Assembly: GCF_030816195.1 (NCBI RefSeq)
Contig: NZ_JAUSXS010000001.1
Coordinates: 2,689,501 to 2,753,500 of the forward strand
Source: Pseudomonas sp. W4I3
GTDB lineage: Bacteria; Pseudomonadota; Gammaproteobacteria; Pseudomonadales; Pseudomonadaceae
Length of the DNA: 64,000 nt
Direction: 5' to 3'
Notes under the pieces: model-generated
The model's database searches: none
Told to the model about the DNA's origin: nothing
The model's input: only the letters and a program-made list of their open reading frames with translations
In this document: one piece after another, positions 29,983-39,443 of the stretch
Numbering within the stretch: position 1 is the stretch's first letter
Layout of the letters: every line of letters begins with the position of its first letter
Program-made: the position numbers and the translations under genes

Positions 29983-31329
29983 CTAGAGAAACCAGCGATA
30001 TTCTCGCGCATGAATCTCTTGCTGAAAGGCCAGATGATCCTGGCGTTTGTTCTCGCAGTACACGTCGACAAATTCTGCGCCCAGCGTGTCGCGCACAACC
30101 TGCTGATGTTGCATGGCGCGCACGGCGTCGAGCATGTCCACGGGGAAATCGGTGCCGCTGTTGCGATCCTCGTTCAACGGCGCGATAGGTTCCTGACGGG
30201 CTTCAAGGCCATGCTCCAAACCGGCGAGAATTGCCGCCAGCACCAGGTATGGATTGGCGTCGGCGCTGGCCAGGCGATGCTCGATACGCAGGTTGCGTGG
30301 GTCGGACTCGGGGATGCGCACGCACGCATCGCGGTCTTCAAAGCCCCAGCTGGCGCGGGTGGCAGCATTGACCGTACCGCCCAGGCGGCGGAAAGCGTTG
30401 TGGTTGGGCGAAAAGATCGGCATGCAGTGGGGGAGCAGCGCTAGGCAACCGGCCACGGCGTGGCGCAGCGGTTGCTGCTGGTGCGCCGCCAGGATGTTGT
30501 TGCCGGCACCGTCATACAGGCTGACGTGCACGTGCATGCCGCTGCCGGGAAATTGCAGGTATGGCTTGGCCATGAAGCTGGCGCGGTAACCGTGTTTGAG
30601 TGCCACGCCCCGCGTGCTGCGGCAGAACAGGGCGGCCCAGTCGGCGGCGCGCAGAGCGTCGTCCGAGTGCCCGAAATTGATTTCGAATTGGCCTGGGCCG
30701 ATTTCGGCGGTGATCACCGTGATATCAACGCCTTGGGCCTTGGCGCTTTGAGCCATGTCGTCCAGTACTTCGCTGAAGCGCGACAGCCGCTCGATATGCA
30801 GGGTGGGCTGATCGTCGGCATCGTCGCTCAGCGGGTCGCGGGCGAATTGCGGCAGGCCGTTGTCGAGCTTTTTGTCGAACAGGTAGAACTCCAGCTCGAA
30901 CGCCACCACGGGGTGAATGCCTTTGTGATGCAGGCGCTCCAGCACCTTGGCCAAGACTTCACGGGGTTCGAATTCGATGGGCGCATCGGTGCCGTCGGAG
31001 GTGATCAGCATCTGCCCCAGCGGCTGCGATTCCCAGCTCACCGGTTTGAGCGTACCCGGCACCAGTCGCCGATTGGCATCCGGGTCACCGTCGTTGAAGC
31101 AGTAGTCGCCAATCTTGAACAAGCCGCCCTGGGCGCCCAGCAATACGGCGTTCTGCGGCAGCTTCAACGGGCTGCCGGCGGCGACTTTCTCCAGCATCTC
31201 CACCGGGTAGCGCTTGCCGTAGAAATGCCCCGCAATGTCCAGGGCGATCAGGTCGACGTAGCGCACGTCGGGGTGGTGCTGGCGGAAGGTCCGTACTTCG
31301 GCCAGCAACGTTGCAGATTGGCTTTTCAC
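29983..31329 (-). CDS. Glutamine-synthetase-like gamma-glutamylpolyamine synthetase
   Basis: The product has the glutamine synthetase fold: EFEPREVLAK, EIGPGQFEINFGHSDDALRAAD, FPGSGMHVHVSLYD, NHNAFRRLGG and the adenylate-site block RNLRIEHRLASADANPY. PuuA/PauA-type members ligate glutamate to putrescine or other polyamines. I chose GTG at 31329 because TAGGAG precedes it at good spacing; an upstream GTG adds nine residues. The gene directly follows an XRE-cupin (PuuR-like) regulator, which supports a polyamine role. Exact amine unknown. Confidence 0.87.
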   Translation of the reverse strand: MKSQSATLLAEVRTFRQHHPDVRYVDLIALDIAGHFYGKRYPVEMLEKVAAGSPLKLPQNAVLLGAQGGLFKIGDYCFNDGDPDANRRLVPGTLKPVSWESQPLGQMLITSDGTDAPIEFEPREVLAKVLERLHHKGIHPVVAFELEFYLFDKKLDNGLPQFARDPLSDDADDQPTLHIERLSRFSEVLDDMAQSAKAQGVDITVITAEIGPGQFEINFGHSDDALRAADWAALFCRSTRGVALKHGYRASFMAKPYLQFPGSGMHVHVSLYDGAGNNILAAHQQQPLRHAVAGCLALLPHCMPIFSPNHNAFRRLGGTVNAATRASWGFEDRDACVRIPESDPRNLRIEHRLASADANPYLVLAAILAGLEHGLEARQEPIAPLNEDRNSGTDFPVDMLDAVRAMQHQQVVRDTLGAEFVDVYCENKRQDHLAFQQEIHAREYRWFL

Positions 31330-31340
31330 GGGTGCAGCTC

Positions 31341-31922
31341 CTAGTTGTAAACCCACAGCACGCGGGTGGGCAGGTCGGTCAGGTTGGCGTAGCGACAGCG
31401 GGCGAAACTGGCGAGATGGAAGCTGTCGCCAGAGCTCAGGGTGACTGCATCGGCCTCACCTTCAACCCACAGCGTCAGCTCGCCCTCCAGCACAAAACCG
31501 GCCTGTTCGGCACGGTCGCTCATGGTGTGCTCGCCACTGTTGGCGCCGGGTGCCAACAGGCTGTCGAGCATCGAAAACGCACCGTTCATGCTGGGCGAGA
31601 CGAGGATGTCGGTGATGCCATTGGCGTAGTACACCGTGCGCCGCTCGTTGGGCCGCGTGACCCAGTCCACCGCCTTGGGTTTGGGCAGGCTGTAGAAGTA
31701 GGTGGTCGGCACGTCGAGGGCGTGGCTGATGGCGGTCAAGTCGGCCACGGTCGGGCGCGACAGGCCACGTTCTACCTGAGACAGGAAGCCCACTGAACGC
31801 TCGATCTTCTGCGCCAATTGCGCCAGGGTCAGTTTCTTGTGCTTGCGCAAGTCGTGGATCAGGGCGGCGAGGGTGGCGAGTTCATCTTGGGGTGTCATGA
31901 AATTTAATTCGAATAATTTCAT
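31341..31922 (-). CDS. XRE-cupin regulator, PuuR-like
   Basis: 193 residues from the first ATG, or 185 from the second (31898, MTPQDELATL). An N-terminal helix-turn-helix (LTLAQLAQKIERSVGFLSQVERG) is followed by a cupin domain (EHTMSDRAEQAGFVLEGELTLW) that may bind the effector. It precedes the polyamine ligase gene. Both possible starts lie inside a repeated ATTTCATGA palindrome, suggesting autoregulation. Confidence 0.87.
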   Translation of the reverse strand: MKLFELNFMTPQDELATLAALIHDLRKHKKLTLAQLAQKIERSVGFLSQVERGLSRPTVADLTAISHALDVPTTYFYSLPKPKAVDWVTRPNERRTVYYANGITDILVSPSMNGAFSMLDSLLAPGANSGEHTMSDRAEQAGFVLEGELTLWVEGEADAVTLSSGDSFHLASFARCRYANLTDLPTRVLWVYN

Positions 31923-31948
31923 GAAAAATTACAGGATTAATTTCATGA
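31895..31948. promoter_or_regulatory. Candidate operator: three ATTTCATGA half-sites
   Basis: TCATGAAAT at 31895 faces ATTTCATGA at 31916, with a third ATTTCATGA at 31940. The two inner copies form an inverted repeat over the regulator's own start codon; TTTCATGAAA is itself palindromic. The most likely ligand is the XRE-cupin protein encoded here. Confidence 0.6.
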
Positions 31949-32082
31949 GAGCAATGGGAGGCGAAGTTTCGCCGCGCCGGCAGCGATAGTTTGAACCCCC
32001 CTTGTGGCATGGGGTTGATGTGAATGATCCTGCGCCGCTGCGGTCCGAATCTGGGTACGCATCCAAAATTGAAGGAGCACCC

Positions 32083-32391
32083 ATGAAATCCAAATCTCTC
32101 GTTGCCTGTGTTCTCGTTGCTGCAAGCCTGTCTACCGCCAGTTTTATGGTGCAGGCCGGTGATACGCCGCAGGAAACCGTGCAGCCTTCCAACATCAATA
32201 GCCGTGACTTGAAAGAAGGCGACCGCGCCCCGGATATCCTGATGCGCAAGGAATCGGCGCTCGGCGACTGGAAAAAACGCGGCCTCAAGCAGCCTGAAGA
32301 AGAAAGCCAGTGGGCGCGGGTCGGTGACAAGTACGTACTGCTCAAGACCACCAATGGCACCATCCTTGAGATCACGCCGGTCAAGAAATAA
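32083..32391 (+). CDS. Small exported RcnB-like protein
   Basis: 102 residues with a signal peptide ending near VQAGD. The mature part contains EGDRAPDILMRKESAL, WKKRGLKQPEEESQWARVGDKYVLL and TTNGTILEI, the pattern of the RcnB/CigR-type periplasmic proteins (metal or stress linked). AAGGAG precedes the ATG at 32083. It stands alone. Confidence 0.75.
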   Translation: MKSKSLVACVLVAASLSTASFMVQAGDTPQETVQPSNINSRDLKEGDRAPDILMRKESALGDWKKRGLKQPEEESQWARVGDKYVLLKTTNGTILEITPVKK

Positions 32392-32479
32392 TCCCGCCGT
32401 ACCACCTGCTCGTAATACCTTTCTTACGTTAAGGTAACCGACCGCAACGGTCGCGTTACCTTCAAGGAAAGAGAGCAGG

Positions 32480-33673
32480 ATGCTTGCCGCACTCAGAAAC
32501 TACCCCCGCACGGTCAACCTTTTGCTGTCCGCTACGTTGCTGCTGACGTTGGCCAAGGCGATCACGTTTCCATACTTGGTCATCTACCTCACCAGCCACT
32601 TCGCCCTCGACATCAGCCAGGTCGGCCTGGTGATCGGCAGTTCGCTGATTGTCGGCTCGCTGCTCAGCGTTTATGGCGGTTTCCTCGTCGACCGCGTCAA
32701 CAGCTACCGCTTGCTGCTCGGTTTGAGCCTGGTATTTGTGCTGGGCTTTATCGGTACGGTGCTGGCGCAGAACATCTGGGCGTTCTATAGCTGCCTGATC
32801 CTGATCAACCTGGCCTATGCGGTTATCGATATCGCGATCAAGGCCGGTTTCGCCAGTCTGTTGCCCGAAGATGGGCGCAGCGAAGTGTTCTCCATCAAGT
32901 ACACGCTGACCAATATCGGCTACGCCGTGGGGCCGTTTTTCGGTGCGATGGTGGCGAAGGCGGACATCAGTCTGCCGTTTATTCTGTCGGCGTTGTTGGG
33001 CATGGGATTTTTGCTGCTGTATTGGCGCTTGGGCGACCGCGCGCTGACCACTGTCCAAGCTACGCAAAAACCGTTGCCATTCCTCGCCGTGGGCCGGGTG
33101 CTGGTCAAGGATCATCGCTTGGTGTGCTTCACCCTCGGCGGCCTGCTCAGTGCGGTGGTGTTCGGTCAATTCACGGCCTACCTGTCGCAGTACCTGGTGA
33201 CTACTACTACCGCCGAATACACCTACACCGTCATCAGCGCTGTGCTCACCACCAACGCCGTGCTGGTGATTGCCTTGCAGTACCTGATTGGCCGGCGCAT
33301 CTCACACCGCTACCTGAGCCAGTGGCTCATCGCCGGCTTGGGCATGTTCATGCTGGGGCTGATTGGCTTTGCGTTATCCACCAGCGTGGTGTGGTGGGTG
33401 GTGGCGATGGCGGTGTTTACCGTGGGGGAGATCATCGTGTTTCCGGCCGAGTACATGTTTATCGACCGAATCGCGCCTGATGCGCTGCGAGGGATGTATT
33501 ACGGCGCGCAGAACCTGTCCAATCTCGGCGCCGCATTGGGGCCGGTGTTATGCGGGCTGGTGCTGGCCAGCCTGCCGGCGCATTACATGTTTTATATGCT
33601 CGGGTTGTTTATTGTCGGTGGCGGGGTGTTCTATTTCATCGGGGCGAGGCTGAAGGCAAGTCATCCAGCGTGA
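32480..33673 (+). CDS. MFS drug/metabolite transporter
   Basis: 397 residues, 12 predicted helices, with the loop 2-3 motif YGGFLVDRVNSYRLL in place of the classical GRxSDRxGRR. Overall layout is like the MdtH/YfcJ-type MFS exporters. Its stop overlaps the end of the DUF1652 gene on the other strand. Substrate unknown. Confidence 0.85.
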   Translation: MLAALRNYPRTVNLLLSATLLLTLAKAITFPYLVIYLTSHFALDISQVGLVIGSSLIVGSLLSVYGGFLVDRVNSYRLLLGLSLVFVLGFIGTVLAQNIWAFYSCLILINLAYAVIDIAIKAGFASLLPEDGRSEVFSIKYTLTNIGYAVGPFFGAMVAKADISLPFILSALLGMGFLLLYWRLGDRALTTVQATQKPLPFLAVGRVLVKDHRLVCFTLGGLLSAVVFGQFTAYLSQYLVTTTTAEYTYTVISAVLTTNAVLVIALQYLIGRRISHRYLSQWLIAGLGMFMLGLIGFALSTSVVWWVVAMAVFTVGEIIVFPAEYMFIDRIAPDALRGMYYGAQNLSNLGAALGPVLCGLVLASLPAHYMFYMLGLFIVGGGVFYFIGARLKASHPA

Positions 33674-33908
33674 GCTTGCCGACATTGTTGCTCTGCAACT
33701 CATAGCGCAACTCATCGACCATTTTCGCCACTTCCTGCGGGGTTTGCAGCCGGTTGGTGCTGATCCCGGTGACCACCAGATCCACCCGACCGGTTTCGGC
33801 GTCGAATACTTTCAGGGTCAGGGACGCATCCCGGCACAGGGTGAATTCGCAGGTCAGCGGCGATAGGCCTTCTTCGATGCAATTTCGCAGTTGGGAGAGG
33901 GTAAGCAT
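33636..33908 (-). CDS. DUF1652 family protein
   Basis: 90 residues starting MLTLSQLRNCIEEGLSPLTCEF, with TNRLQTPQEVAKMVDELRYEL, the layout of the small DUF1652 proteins that are mostly found in Pseudomonas. Function unknown. The 3' end overlaps the MFS gene by 38 bp, tail to tail. Confidence 0.8.
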   Translation of the reverse strand: MLTLSQLRNCIEEGLSPLTCEFTLCRDASLTLKVFDAETGRVDLVVTGISTNRLQTPQEVAKMVDELRYELQSNNVGKLTLDDLPSASPR

Positions 33909-34010
33909 GCAGGTTCCTTCAAGGCACAGAGGCGATGCCTAGAAGGTTATTGATTGCGCTGCTGCCCCATAAGGCGAATTCGCACTAGTCGCATTAGTGC
34001 ATTTGCACTC

Positions 34011-35507
34011 TCAACGCTTGTTTTTCACGCGCAACTCGCCAGCGAACAGCCCGCGTTCACGGGCCCAGACGATGGCTGCACTACGGCTATGCACCCCTAG
34101 CTTGGAGTACACGGTGGCCACATGGTTGCGCACGGTATTGGGTGCCAGCTTCAGGCGCGAGGCGATCTCCTTGTCGGCCAGGCCTTCGCAGATCAACCCC
34201 AGCACGTCGCGCTCACGGGCTGTGAGGTCGGTGAAGGACACGTTCGGCAGGTTCGGGCTGTTGACGCTCTTGGCATTGGCCAGTTTTTCGATCAGGGTCT
34301 GGCTGAACCAGGAGGCGTCCTGCATGACTTCCTCGATGGCCGCCACCAGTTCCAGTTCCGAGCGTTTGCGCTCGGTGATGTTCATGAACACCAGCAGATA
34401 GCACGGGATGTCCTGGATGATCACGGTGTCGGCGGACACCACGCAGTCGATCACTTCATTGCCTTTCTTGCGCACCTTGAGGTCATGGCCTTCCAGATTT
34501 CCGGCTTTTTCCAGGGTGGCGAACAGTTGAGCGCCGGCCTGGGGGCTGTCGATGAAGTCGATGTCTTCAATGGATTTGCCTATCAGTTCCTCACTGATAT
34601 AGCCGGTGATGCTCATGAAGGCTTCGTTGATATCTACGACCTGGCGATTGCCGGCGTTGCACACCAGGGTCGGCACCGGCGTCAGGCGGAAGGACTTGGC
34701 GAAGCGCTCTTCGCTCTGGCGCAGGGCGATTTCCGCTTTGCGTCGCGGCTCAAGGTCCATGAACGAAAACAACATGCAGTCTTCTTCATTCATGTCCAGG
34801 GGCTGACCGGCGACAACCACCAGCTTGCTGCCGCCTTCGGGCAACCTCAGTTCTGCCTGCATCTGCGGAATGGTCGAGCCTTGCCCCAGCCGCTCGATGG
34901 CCAGGTCCTTGCGATCGGCGTGTTCGAGCACATCGAGTTCATACACGGATTTACCGATGACCTGGTCGCGGTTGTAGCCGGTCATCTCCAGAAAGCCCTG
35001 GTTGACCTTGATGTAGCGCAGGTCGCTGAGGCGGCAGATTACCGCGGGCGCGGGGTTGGCGTTGAAGGTTTTCTCGAAGCGCTGCTCGGCGCTGGCCCAT
35101 TCGGTGGCGTCGCTGAGGATCAGCACCAGCAGTTCCGGTTCGCCCTGTGAGTCGGTGATCACCAGGCTGCGCAGGCGATGCACCCAGGTCTTGTCTTCAT
35201 CGGCCGTGGGCATGACTTCCACGATCACGTCACTGAACTCATCACCCGCCGCAGCGCGGGCCAGGGGGTAGCTGTCCAACTGCAGCGGGTGGTTGTTGCG
35301 ATAACGCAAGGTGAAGCGCTCGGCGTATTCCTGACCATTGGCTCCCAGGCCCATGACGTCATGGACGCCGTGCATGGTCAGCGCTGCTTCGTTGGCCCAG
35401 AGAATGGTCTGGTCGACCTCGGCCAGGATCACACCATCTGATAACCCGGAGATGATCTGCTGCAGTTGGCGACGGTTGGTTTCTTTGGCAAGAACATCCT
35501 GTGTCAT
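34011..35507 (-). CDS. Multi-PAS sensor with LuxR DNA-binding domain
   Basis: 498 residues with three PAS-like domains (about 15-140, 150-260 and 275-400; e.g. YIKVNQGFLEMTGYNRDQVIGKS and VDINEAFMSITGYISEELIGKS), then a LuxR helix-turn-helix (LTARERDVLGLICEGLADKEIASRLKLAPNTVRNHV). It is probably a one-component, cytoplasmic sensor-regulator. The ATG at 35507 follows GGAG; the longer frame was rejected. It is divergent from a membrane-protein gene 197 bp away, a possible target. Confidence 0.88.
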   Translation of the reverse strand: MTQDVLAKETNRRQLQQIISGLSDGVILAEVDQTILWANEAALTMHGVHDVMGLGANGQEYAERFTLRYRNNHPLQLDSYPLARAAAGDEFSDVIVEVMPTADEDKTWVHRLRSLVITDSQGEPELLVLILSDATEWASAEQRFEKTFNANPAPAVICRLSDLRYIKVNQGFLEMTGYNRDQVIGKSVYELDVLEHADRKDLAIERLGQGSTIPQMQAELRLPEGGSKLVVVAGQPLDMNEEDCMLFSFMDLEPRRKAEIALRQSEERFAKSFRLTPVPTLVCNAGNRQVVDINEAFMSITGYISEELIGKSIEDIDFIDSPQAGAQLFATLEKAGNLEGHDLKVRKKGNEVIDCVVSADTVIIQDIPCYLLVFMNITERKRSELELVAAIEEVMQDASWFSQTLIEKLANAKSVNSPNLPNVSFTDLTARERDVLGLICEGLADKEIASRLKLAPNTVRNHVATVYSKLGVHSRSAAIVWARERGLFAGELRVKNKR

Positions 35508-35704
35508 AGGTTCTCCAAGGTATGGACGCATGGTTTTACGACATCCCGGGTTCAGGATAGTGCAGAGAAATTGTGCGGGTGGGAGTGCGAATGCACTAGG
35601 CAGGGTGGTGCATATGCGCCACGACTGAACGTATGTCGTTTCGCCACACTCACACCCATCAAGGCACTTTGCCTTGCTCCCATAATCTGGAAAGGGCTCT
35701 TTGT

Positions 35705-36673
35705 ATGACGACTGTCTATGAAACCAATCGATCGCTGTTTCGCGTGTCCTGGAGCTCGGTATTGGCCGGTAGTGCAATTGCACTGGTCACCTACCTGGTC
35801 TTGAGTGTGCTGGGTACGGCCATTGGCGCCAGCGCTGTGGACCCGATGGAAGCGGGCAACCCCCTGAGTGGTTTCGGCACCGGTGCCGGGATCTGGCTGT
35901 TTGTATCGACGCTGGTCGCCGTCGCCCTCGGCGCGTTCGTGGCCGGGCGTACCGCACCGGATCGCGGTGGCCTGCACGGCGTGCTGACCTGGACGCTGAC
36001 CACCTTGCTCACCACCTGGCTGCTGGCAGGGCTAGCGTCGAGTGTGGTGGGCACCGCTGGCAACGTCGTGGGTAAAGGCCTGTCCGCCGCCGGCAGTGGC
36101 ATCGCCGCCGCCGCACCGGGCATTGGCAACAGTATCAAACAGCAGTTGAACGAGCAGGGCATCCAACTGGACTGGAACAGCCTGCAAGGCCAACTCGATA
36201 CGTTGCTCAAGCAAACCGGCAAGCCTGAGCTGAACCCGGCCACCGTCGAGCAGAAAACCGACCAGGCGGCCGCTGATGGCAAGCAATCGGCCACTGATGC
36301 AGCGACCCATCCTGCCCAGGCCGGTGATGAGCTCAAGCAGTGGTTCGAGCGTGTGAAAGCGTCCGGCGAGCCGGCACTGAATGCAGCGGACAAAGAGGCA
36401 CTGGTCAACATCGTTGCGGCGCGTACCGGCAAGAGCAAGGAAGAAGCCACGCAGATCGTTGATAACTATGCCCAGGCCTATCAGCAAGCCATGCAGAAAG
36501 TCGACGAACTGAAGCAGCAAGCTGAACAGAAAGCCCGCGAAGCCGGTGAAGTAGCGGCCAAGCAATTGTCCCGCGCAGCCTGGGGTACCTTGGCCATGCT
36601 GCTGTTGGGTGCCGCGTTGAGCTTCTTCGTCGGCCGTATCGCGCTGACGACTCGTCGCGTGCCTTTGGCTTAA
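35705..36673 (+). CDS. Membrane protein with long helical loop
   Basis: 322 residues. Three hydrophobic segments occur in the first 140 residues (WSSVLAGSAIALVTYLVLSV; IWLFVSTLVAVALGAFVAG; a Gly/Ala-rich third), then a long charged, coiled-coil-like region, and a last helix (LAMLLLGAALSFFVGRIAL). It starts MTTVYETNRSLFRVSW. This type is seen in Pseudomonas beside stress regulators; function unknown. It may be controlled by the divergent PAS-LuxR gene. Confidence 0.75.
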   Translation: MTTVYETNRSLFRVSWSSVLAGSAIALVTYLVLSVLGTAIGASAVDPMEAGNPLSGFGTGAGIWLFVSTLVAVALGAFVAGRTAPDRGGLHGVLTWTLTTLLTTWLLAGLASSVVGTAGNVVGKGLSAAGSGIAAAAPGIGNSIKQQLNEQGIQLDWNSLQGQLDTLLKQTGKPELNPATVEQKTDQAAADGKQSATDAATHPAQAGDELKQWFERVKASGEPALNAADKEALVNIVAARTGKSKEEATQIVDNYAQAYQQAMQKVDELKQQAEQKAREAGEVAAKQLSRAAWGTLAMLLLGAALSFFVGRIALTTRRVPLA

Positions 36674-36704
36674 TACCGCCTGCGGCAAGGACGCCGCGCC
36701 TGTG

Positions 36705-36734
36705 AACGCGTAAAATGCCGGCATTTTACGCGTT
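36705..36734. terminator. Perfect 30-bp palindrome
   Basis: AACGCGTAAAATGCC and its exact reverse complement meet with no loop, between the membrane-protein gene and the next lipoprotein gene; it extends loosely to GTG...CAC. It may act as a terminator or a protein-binding site for the downstream gene. Confidence 0.55.
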
Positions 36735-36751
36735 TCACGCAAAGGTGCCCT

Positions 36752-37372
36752 TTGAGCGCAAGCAAAACCGTCGGACTGTTATTACTCACTTCTCTGTTGG
36801 CGGCGTGCGGCACCTCGCCGCCACGCGCGCCCAACGACCTCTGCGCCATCTTCCGCGAAAAAGATGACTGGTACGACGCGGCCAAGGTCACGCAAAAACG
36901 CTGGGGCGTGCCGATCCAGGTGCCGTTCGCGATCATGTATCAGGAGTCGGGCTTTCGCTACGACGCCAAGACGCCGCGTAAATACCTGTTGTGGATCATC
37001 CCTTGGGGGCGCGTGTCCACCGCTTCCGGCTATGCCCAGGCCAAGGATGAAGTGTGGAATGACTACCGTAAAAGCACCGGCCGCAGCGGCGCCGACCGCG
37101 AAGATTTCGACGATGCCATCGACTTCATCGGTTGGTACATGGACAAGACCTACACCATCAACGGCGTCTACAAATACGACGCCTACGGCCAATACCTGAA
37201 CTATCACGAAGGCTGGGGCGGCTATCGTCAGCGCACCTATGCCAGCAAAGCCTGGCTACTGCCGGTGGCGAGCAAGGTGCAGGCGCGTTCGCAGCTGTAC
37301 GCGCGGCAATATGCCGGGTGCAAGGACGAGTTGGGGCGTGGGTTCTGGAGCCGATTCTGGCATTGGTTGTAA
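36752..37372 (+). CDS. Lipoprotein with lysozyme/transglycosylase-like fold
   Basis: 206 residues: signal peptide with lipobox (LLAAC), then PFAIMYQESGFRYDAK, the SLT-type catalytic-Glu context, followed by STASGYAQAKDEVWNDY and ...LNYHEGWGGY. It likely cuts peptidoglycan at the inner face of the outer membrane. The start is a TTG preceded by AAGG. The upstream palindrome separates it from the previous gene. Confidence 0.8.
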   Translation: MSASKTVGLLLLTSLLAACGTSPPRAPNDLCAIFREKDDWYDAAKVTQKRWGVPIQVPFAIMYQESGFRYDAKTPRKYLLWIIPWGRVSTASGYAQAKDEVWNDYRKSTGRSGADREDFDDAIDFIGWYMDKTYTINGVYKYDAYGQYLNYHEGWGGYRQRTYASKAWLLPVASKVQARSQLYARQYAGCKDELGRGFWSRFWHWL

Positions 37373-37403
37373 ACGCCGACCGCTGGATGCATGCCAATCA
37401 GAG

Positions 37404-37492
37404 TGTGGGAGGGGGCTTGCTCCCGATAGCAGGTTGGCAGTCAGCTTATTCTTGACTGGACCATCGCCATCGGGGGCAAGCCCCCTCCCACA
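37404..37492. repeat. REP doublet, family B copy 2
   Basis: TGTGGGAGGGGGCTTGCTCC and its inverted partner, as at 23249-23336. It lies just before the interrupted FKBP gene. Confidence 0.85.
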
Positions 37493-37573
37493 TTGGATCG
37501 CGTCGTCATGGCGCTTGCCAAACCTACCCGTTTCTGGGAAAACCCCGACCTTTACGCCTTCAACGAGAACCCC

Positions 37574-37780
37574 ATGAGCAACGACGAGCTGCAGATCACC
37601 GACATCCGCCTGGGCGACGGCAAAGCCGTGGTCAAGGGCGCGCTGATCACCACCCAATACACCGGCACCCTGGAAGACGGCACGGTGTTCGATTCGTCCT
37701 GGGCACGGGGCAAGCCGTTTCAGTGCGTAATCGGCACCGGCCGAGTGATCAAGGGCTGGGAACAGCTTTTTCGCATGTAA
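37574..37780 (+). pseudogene. 5' part of FKBP-type prolyl isomerase, cut by the element
   Basis: The frame begins MSNDELQITDIRLGDG and runs through the FKBP motif DGTVFDSSWARGKPF to VIKGWEQ, then switches into element DNA and stops after LFRM. The missing half is at 61687-61845. Joining the two restores a 114-residue FKBP (…GWDQGLMGMQVGG…), a normal single-domain length. The truncated form lacks the second half of the fold and should be inactive. Confidence 0.9.
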
Positions 37781-37787
37781 CACTGAG
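37734..37787. other. attL
   Basis: Left junction of the element. FKBP sequence runs to GGGA (crossover GA at 37760-37761), then element DNA: ACAGCTTTTTCGCATG and TAACACTGAG (ends 37787). The 27-nt element arm is the imperfect inverted partner of the arm at 61661-61687. Confidence 0.85.
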
Positions 37788-37826
37788 TCCCTGTTATCCT
37801 TTCATCCAGTGATTACGGGGCTTTTC

Positions 37827-39422
37827 ATGAAACAAGCAATATCTTACGTTCGATTTTCCAGTGACCGCCAGAAGCATGGCAGCAGCGTTGAGCGCCAAGA
37901 AGGCATGATCGCGGAATGGATCAAAGCTCATCCAGATTACGGTACTTCAGAGCTTAAATTTTCCGACCTAGGCAAGAGCGGGTTCCATGGTGAGCACATC
38001 AAGGAGGCCGGTGGTTTTGGCAAGCTGCTGGTTGCTGTAGAGGAAGGGTTGATCAAGCAAGGTGATGTGGTGTTGGTTGAAGCTATCGACCGCACAGGCC
38101 GTCTGGAACCAATGGATATGCTGACGTTAGTCATCAATCCGATTCTGAAAGCTGGCGTGTCCATCATCACGCTGGACGACAACATCACGTATTCCAAAGA
38201 GTCTGTAAACACCGCACAGATATTCTTGCTGGTGGCAAAGATTCAGGCTGCTCATGGCTATTCAGCCGCACTCTCAACCCGAGTGGCCGACTCGTACAAG
38301 AAGCGTAGAAAAGACGCTGCAAAGTACGGGACCGTCCCTAGACGTATCACCCCTGTGTGGTTGAACCCTGACGGCACGCCACGTGATGAGGTCGTGCCTT
38401 GGATCAAGACGGCGTTTGAGCTGTACGTCTCTGGTGTTGGCAAATCGACGATTGCCAAGCGTATGCGTGAGAGTGGCGTTGAGCGTTTGGCTAAGGCGTC
38501 CGGCCCCGGTGTTGAGGGTTGGCTACGCAACAAGGCTGTGATTGGCAAATGGGAGACGCTTGAGGGCACTCCAGACCATCAAGTGATTGATGACATATAT
38601 CCGGCGATCATTGAGCCATCGTTGTTCTACAAGGCTCAGGTTCACGCTGAGAAGATGAAGACACAACGCCCTATCAAGACAGCAAACCATTTCCTTGTCG
38701 GGCTTGTGAGATGTGGCGAGTGTGAGAAGAACTACATTGTGCAAAACCTGCATGGCAAGCCTCACAGCATGCGTTGCCGCACACGACAGAGCCAGAACGA
38801 TTGCACAAACTCACACTGTGTGCCTAAGCCCGTCTTGGATGCTATCTACAGGTATACGTCTGTCACAGCGGCTGTAGAGGCTGTACAGCAGCAACAGATG
38901 GGTGTGAATGAAAAAGAGATTGTGACCCGTGAAGCTGAGCTGTTGACCCTTGCCAAACGTGTTGAGGGGCTCGCTGAAGCGGTTAAACAGGCTGGCCCTA
39001 TGCCTGAGCTGATAGAAGCGTTGAAACAGTCCAGAATCGAGCGTGAAGCCGCTGAGAATGCGTTGGTGATATTGCGGTCAACTGTTGTGTCTCCTGCTGG
39101 CATTGGCTGGAATGAAATGGGAAAGGTATGGACGCTGGAGGCTGACGATGCACAGCGCCTAGCAGCAATGCTTAGGATGGCTGGTTATCACATCATCGTG
39201 CAAAATACAGGAGAGATAACATCGTCTCATTCTGATGTGCTGTACAGATACATTGGTGTAGATCGGGCTCTTGATAAGTACAAGCTTCTAGTTAACGGTA
39301 AGCTGACCCTCATTCCCAAGGGCTACGTTGATGACTACCCTTACCACGAACCGTTCCAAGGAGTTGAGGAAACAACGTGGGACGACGCCGACTACGAAAA
39401 TCTTAGGCTACAGTACGAGTAA
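37827..39422 (+). CDS. Large serine recombinase (integrase)
   Basis: 531 residues. The N-terminal resolvase domain has the nucleophile Ser11 in YVRFSSDRQ and DRTGRL; a recombinase domain follows (ITPVWLNPDGTPR; KAVIGKWE), then a zinc ribbon (CGECEKNYIV...RCRTRQSQNDC), a coiled coil (about 355-420) and a C-terminal domain. It should integrate the element between attP and attB in the FKBP gene without host factors. The ATG is 40 bp inside attL, the usual position for such integrases, and its promoter must lie in or just across attL. Confidence 0.93.
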   Translation: MKQAISYVRFSSDRQKHGSSVERQEGMIAEWIKAHPDYGTSELKFSDLGKSGFHGEHIKEAGGFGKLLVAVEEGLIKQGDVVLVEAIDRTGRLEPMDMLTLVINPILKAGVSIITLDDNITYSKESVNTAQIFLLVAKIQAAHGYSAALSTRVADSYKKRRKDAAKYGTVPRRITPVWLNPDGTPRDEVVPWIKTAFELYVSGVGKSTIAKRMRESGVERLAKASGPGVEGWLRNKAVIGKWETLEGTPDHQVIDDIYPAIIEPSLFYKAQVHAEKMKTQRPIKTANHFLVGLVRCGECEKNYIVQNLHGKPHSMRCRTRQSQNDCTNSHCVPKPVLDAIYRYTSVTAAVEAVQQQQMGVNEKEIVTREAELLTLAKRVEGLAEAVKQAGPMPELIEALKQSRIEREAAENALVILRSTVVSPAGIGWNEMGKVWTLEADDAQRLAAMLRMAGYHIIVQNTGEITSSHSDVLYRYIGVDRALDKYKLLVNGKLTLIPKGYVDDYPYHEPFQGVEETTWDDADYENLRLQYE

Positions 39423-39443
39423 AAAAAAAGGAGCACTATTACG

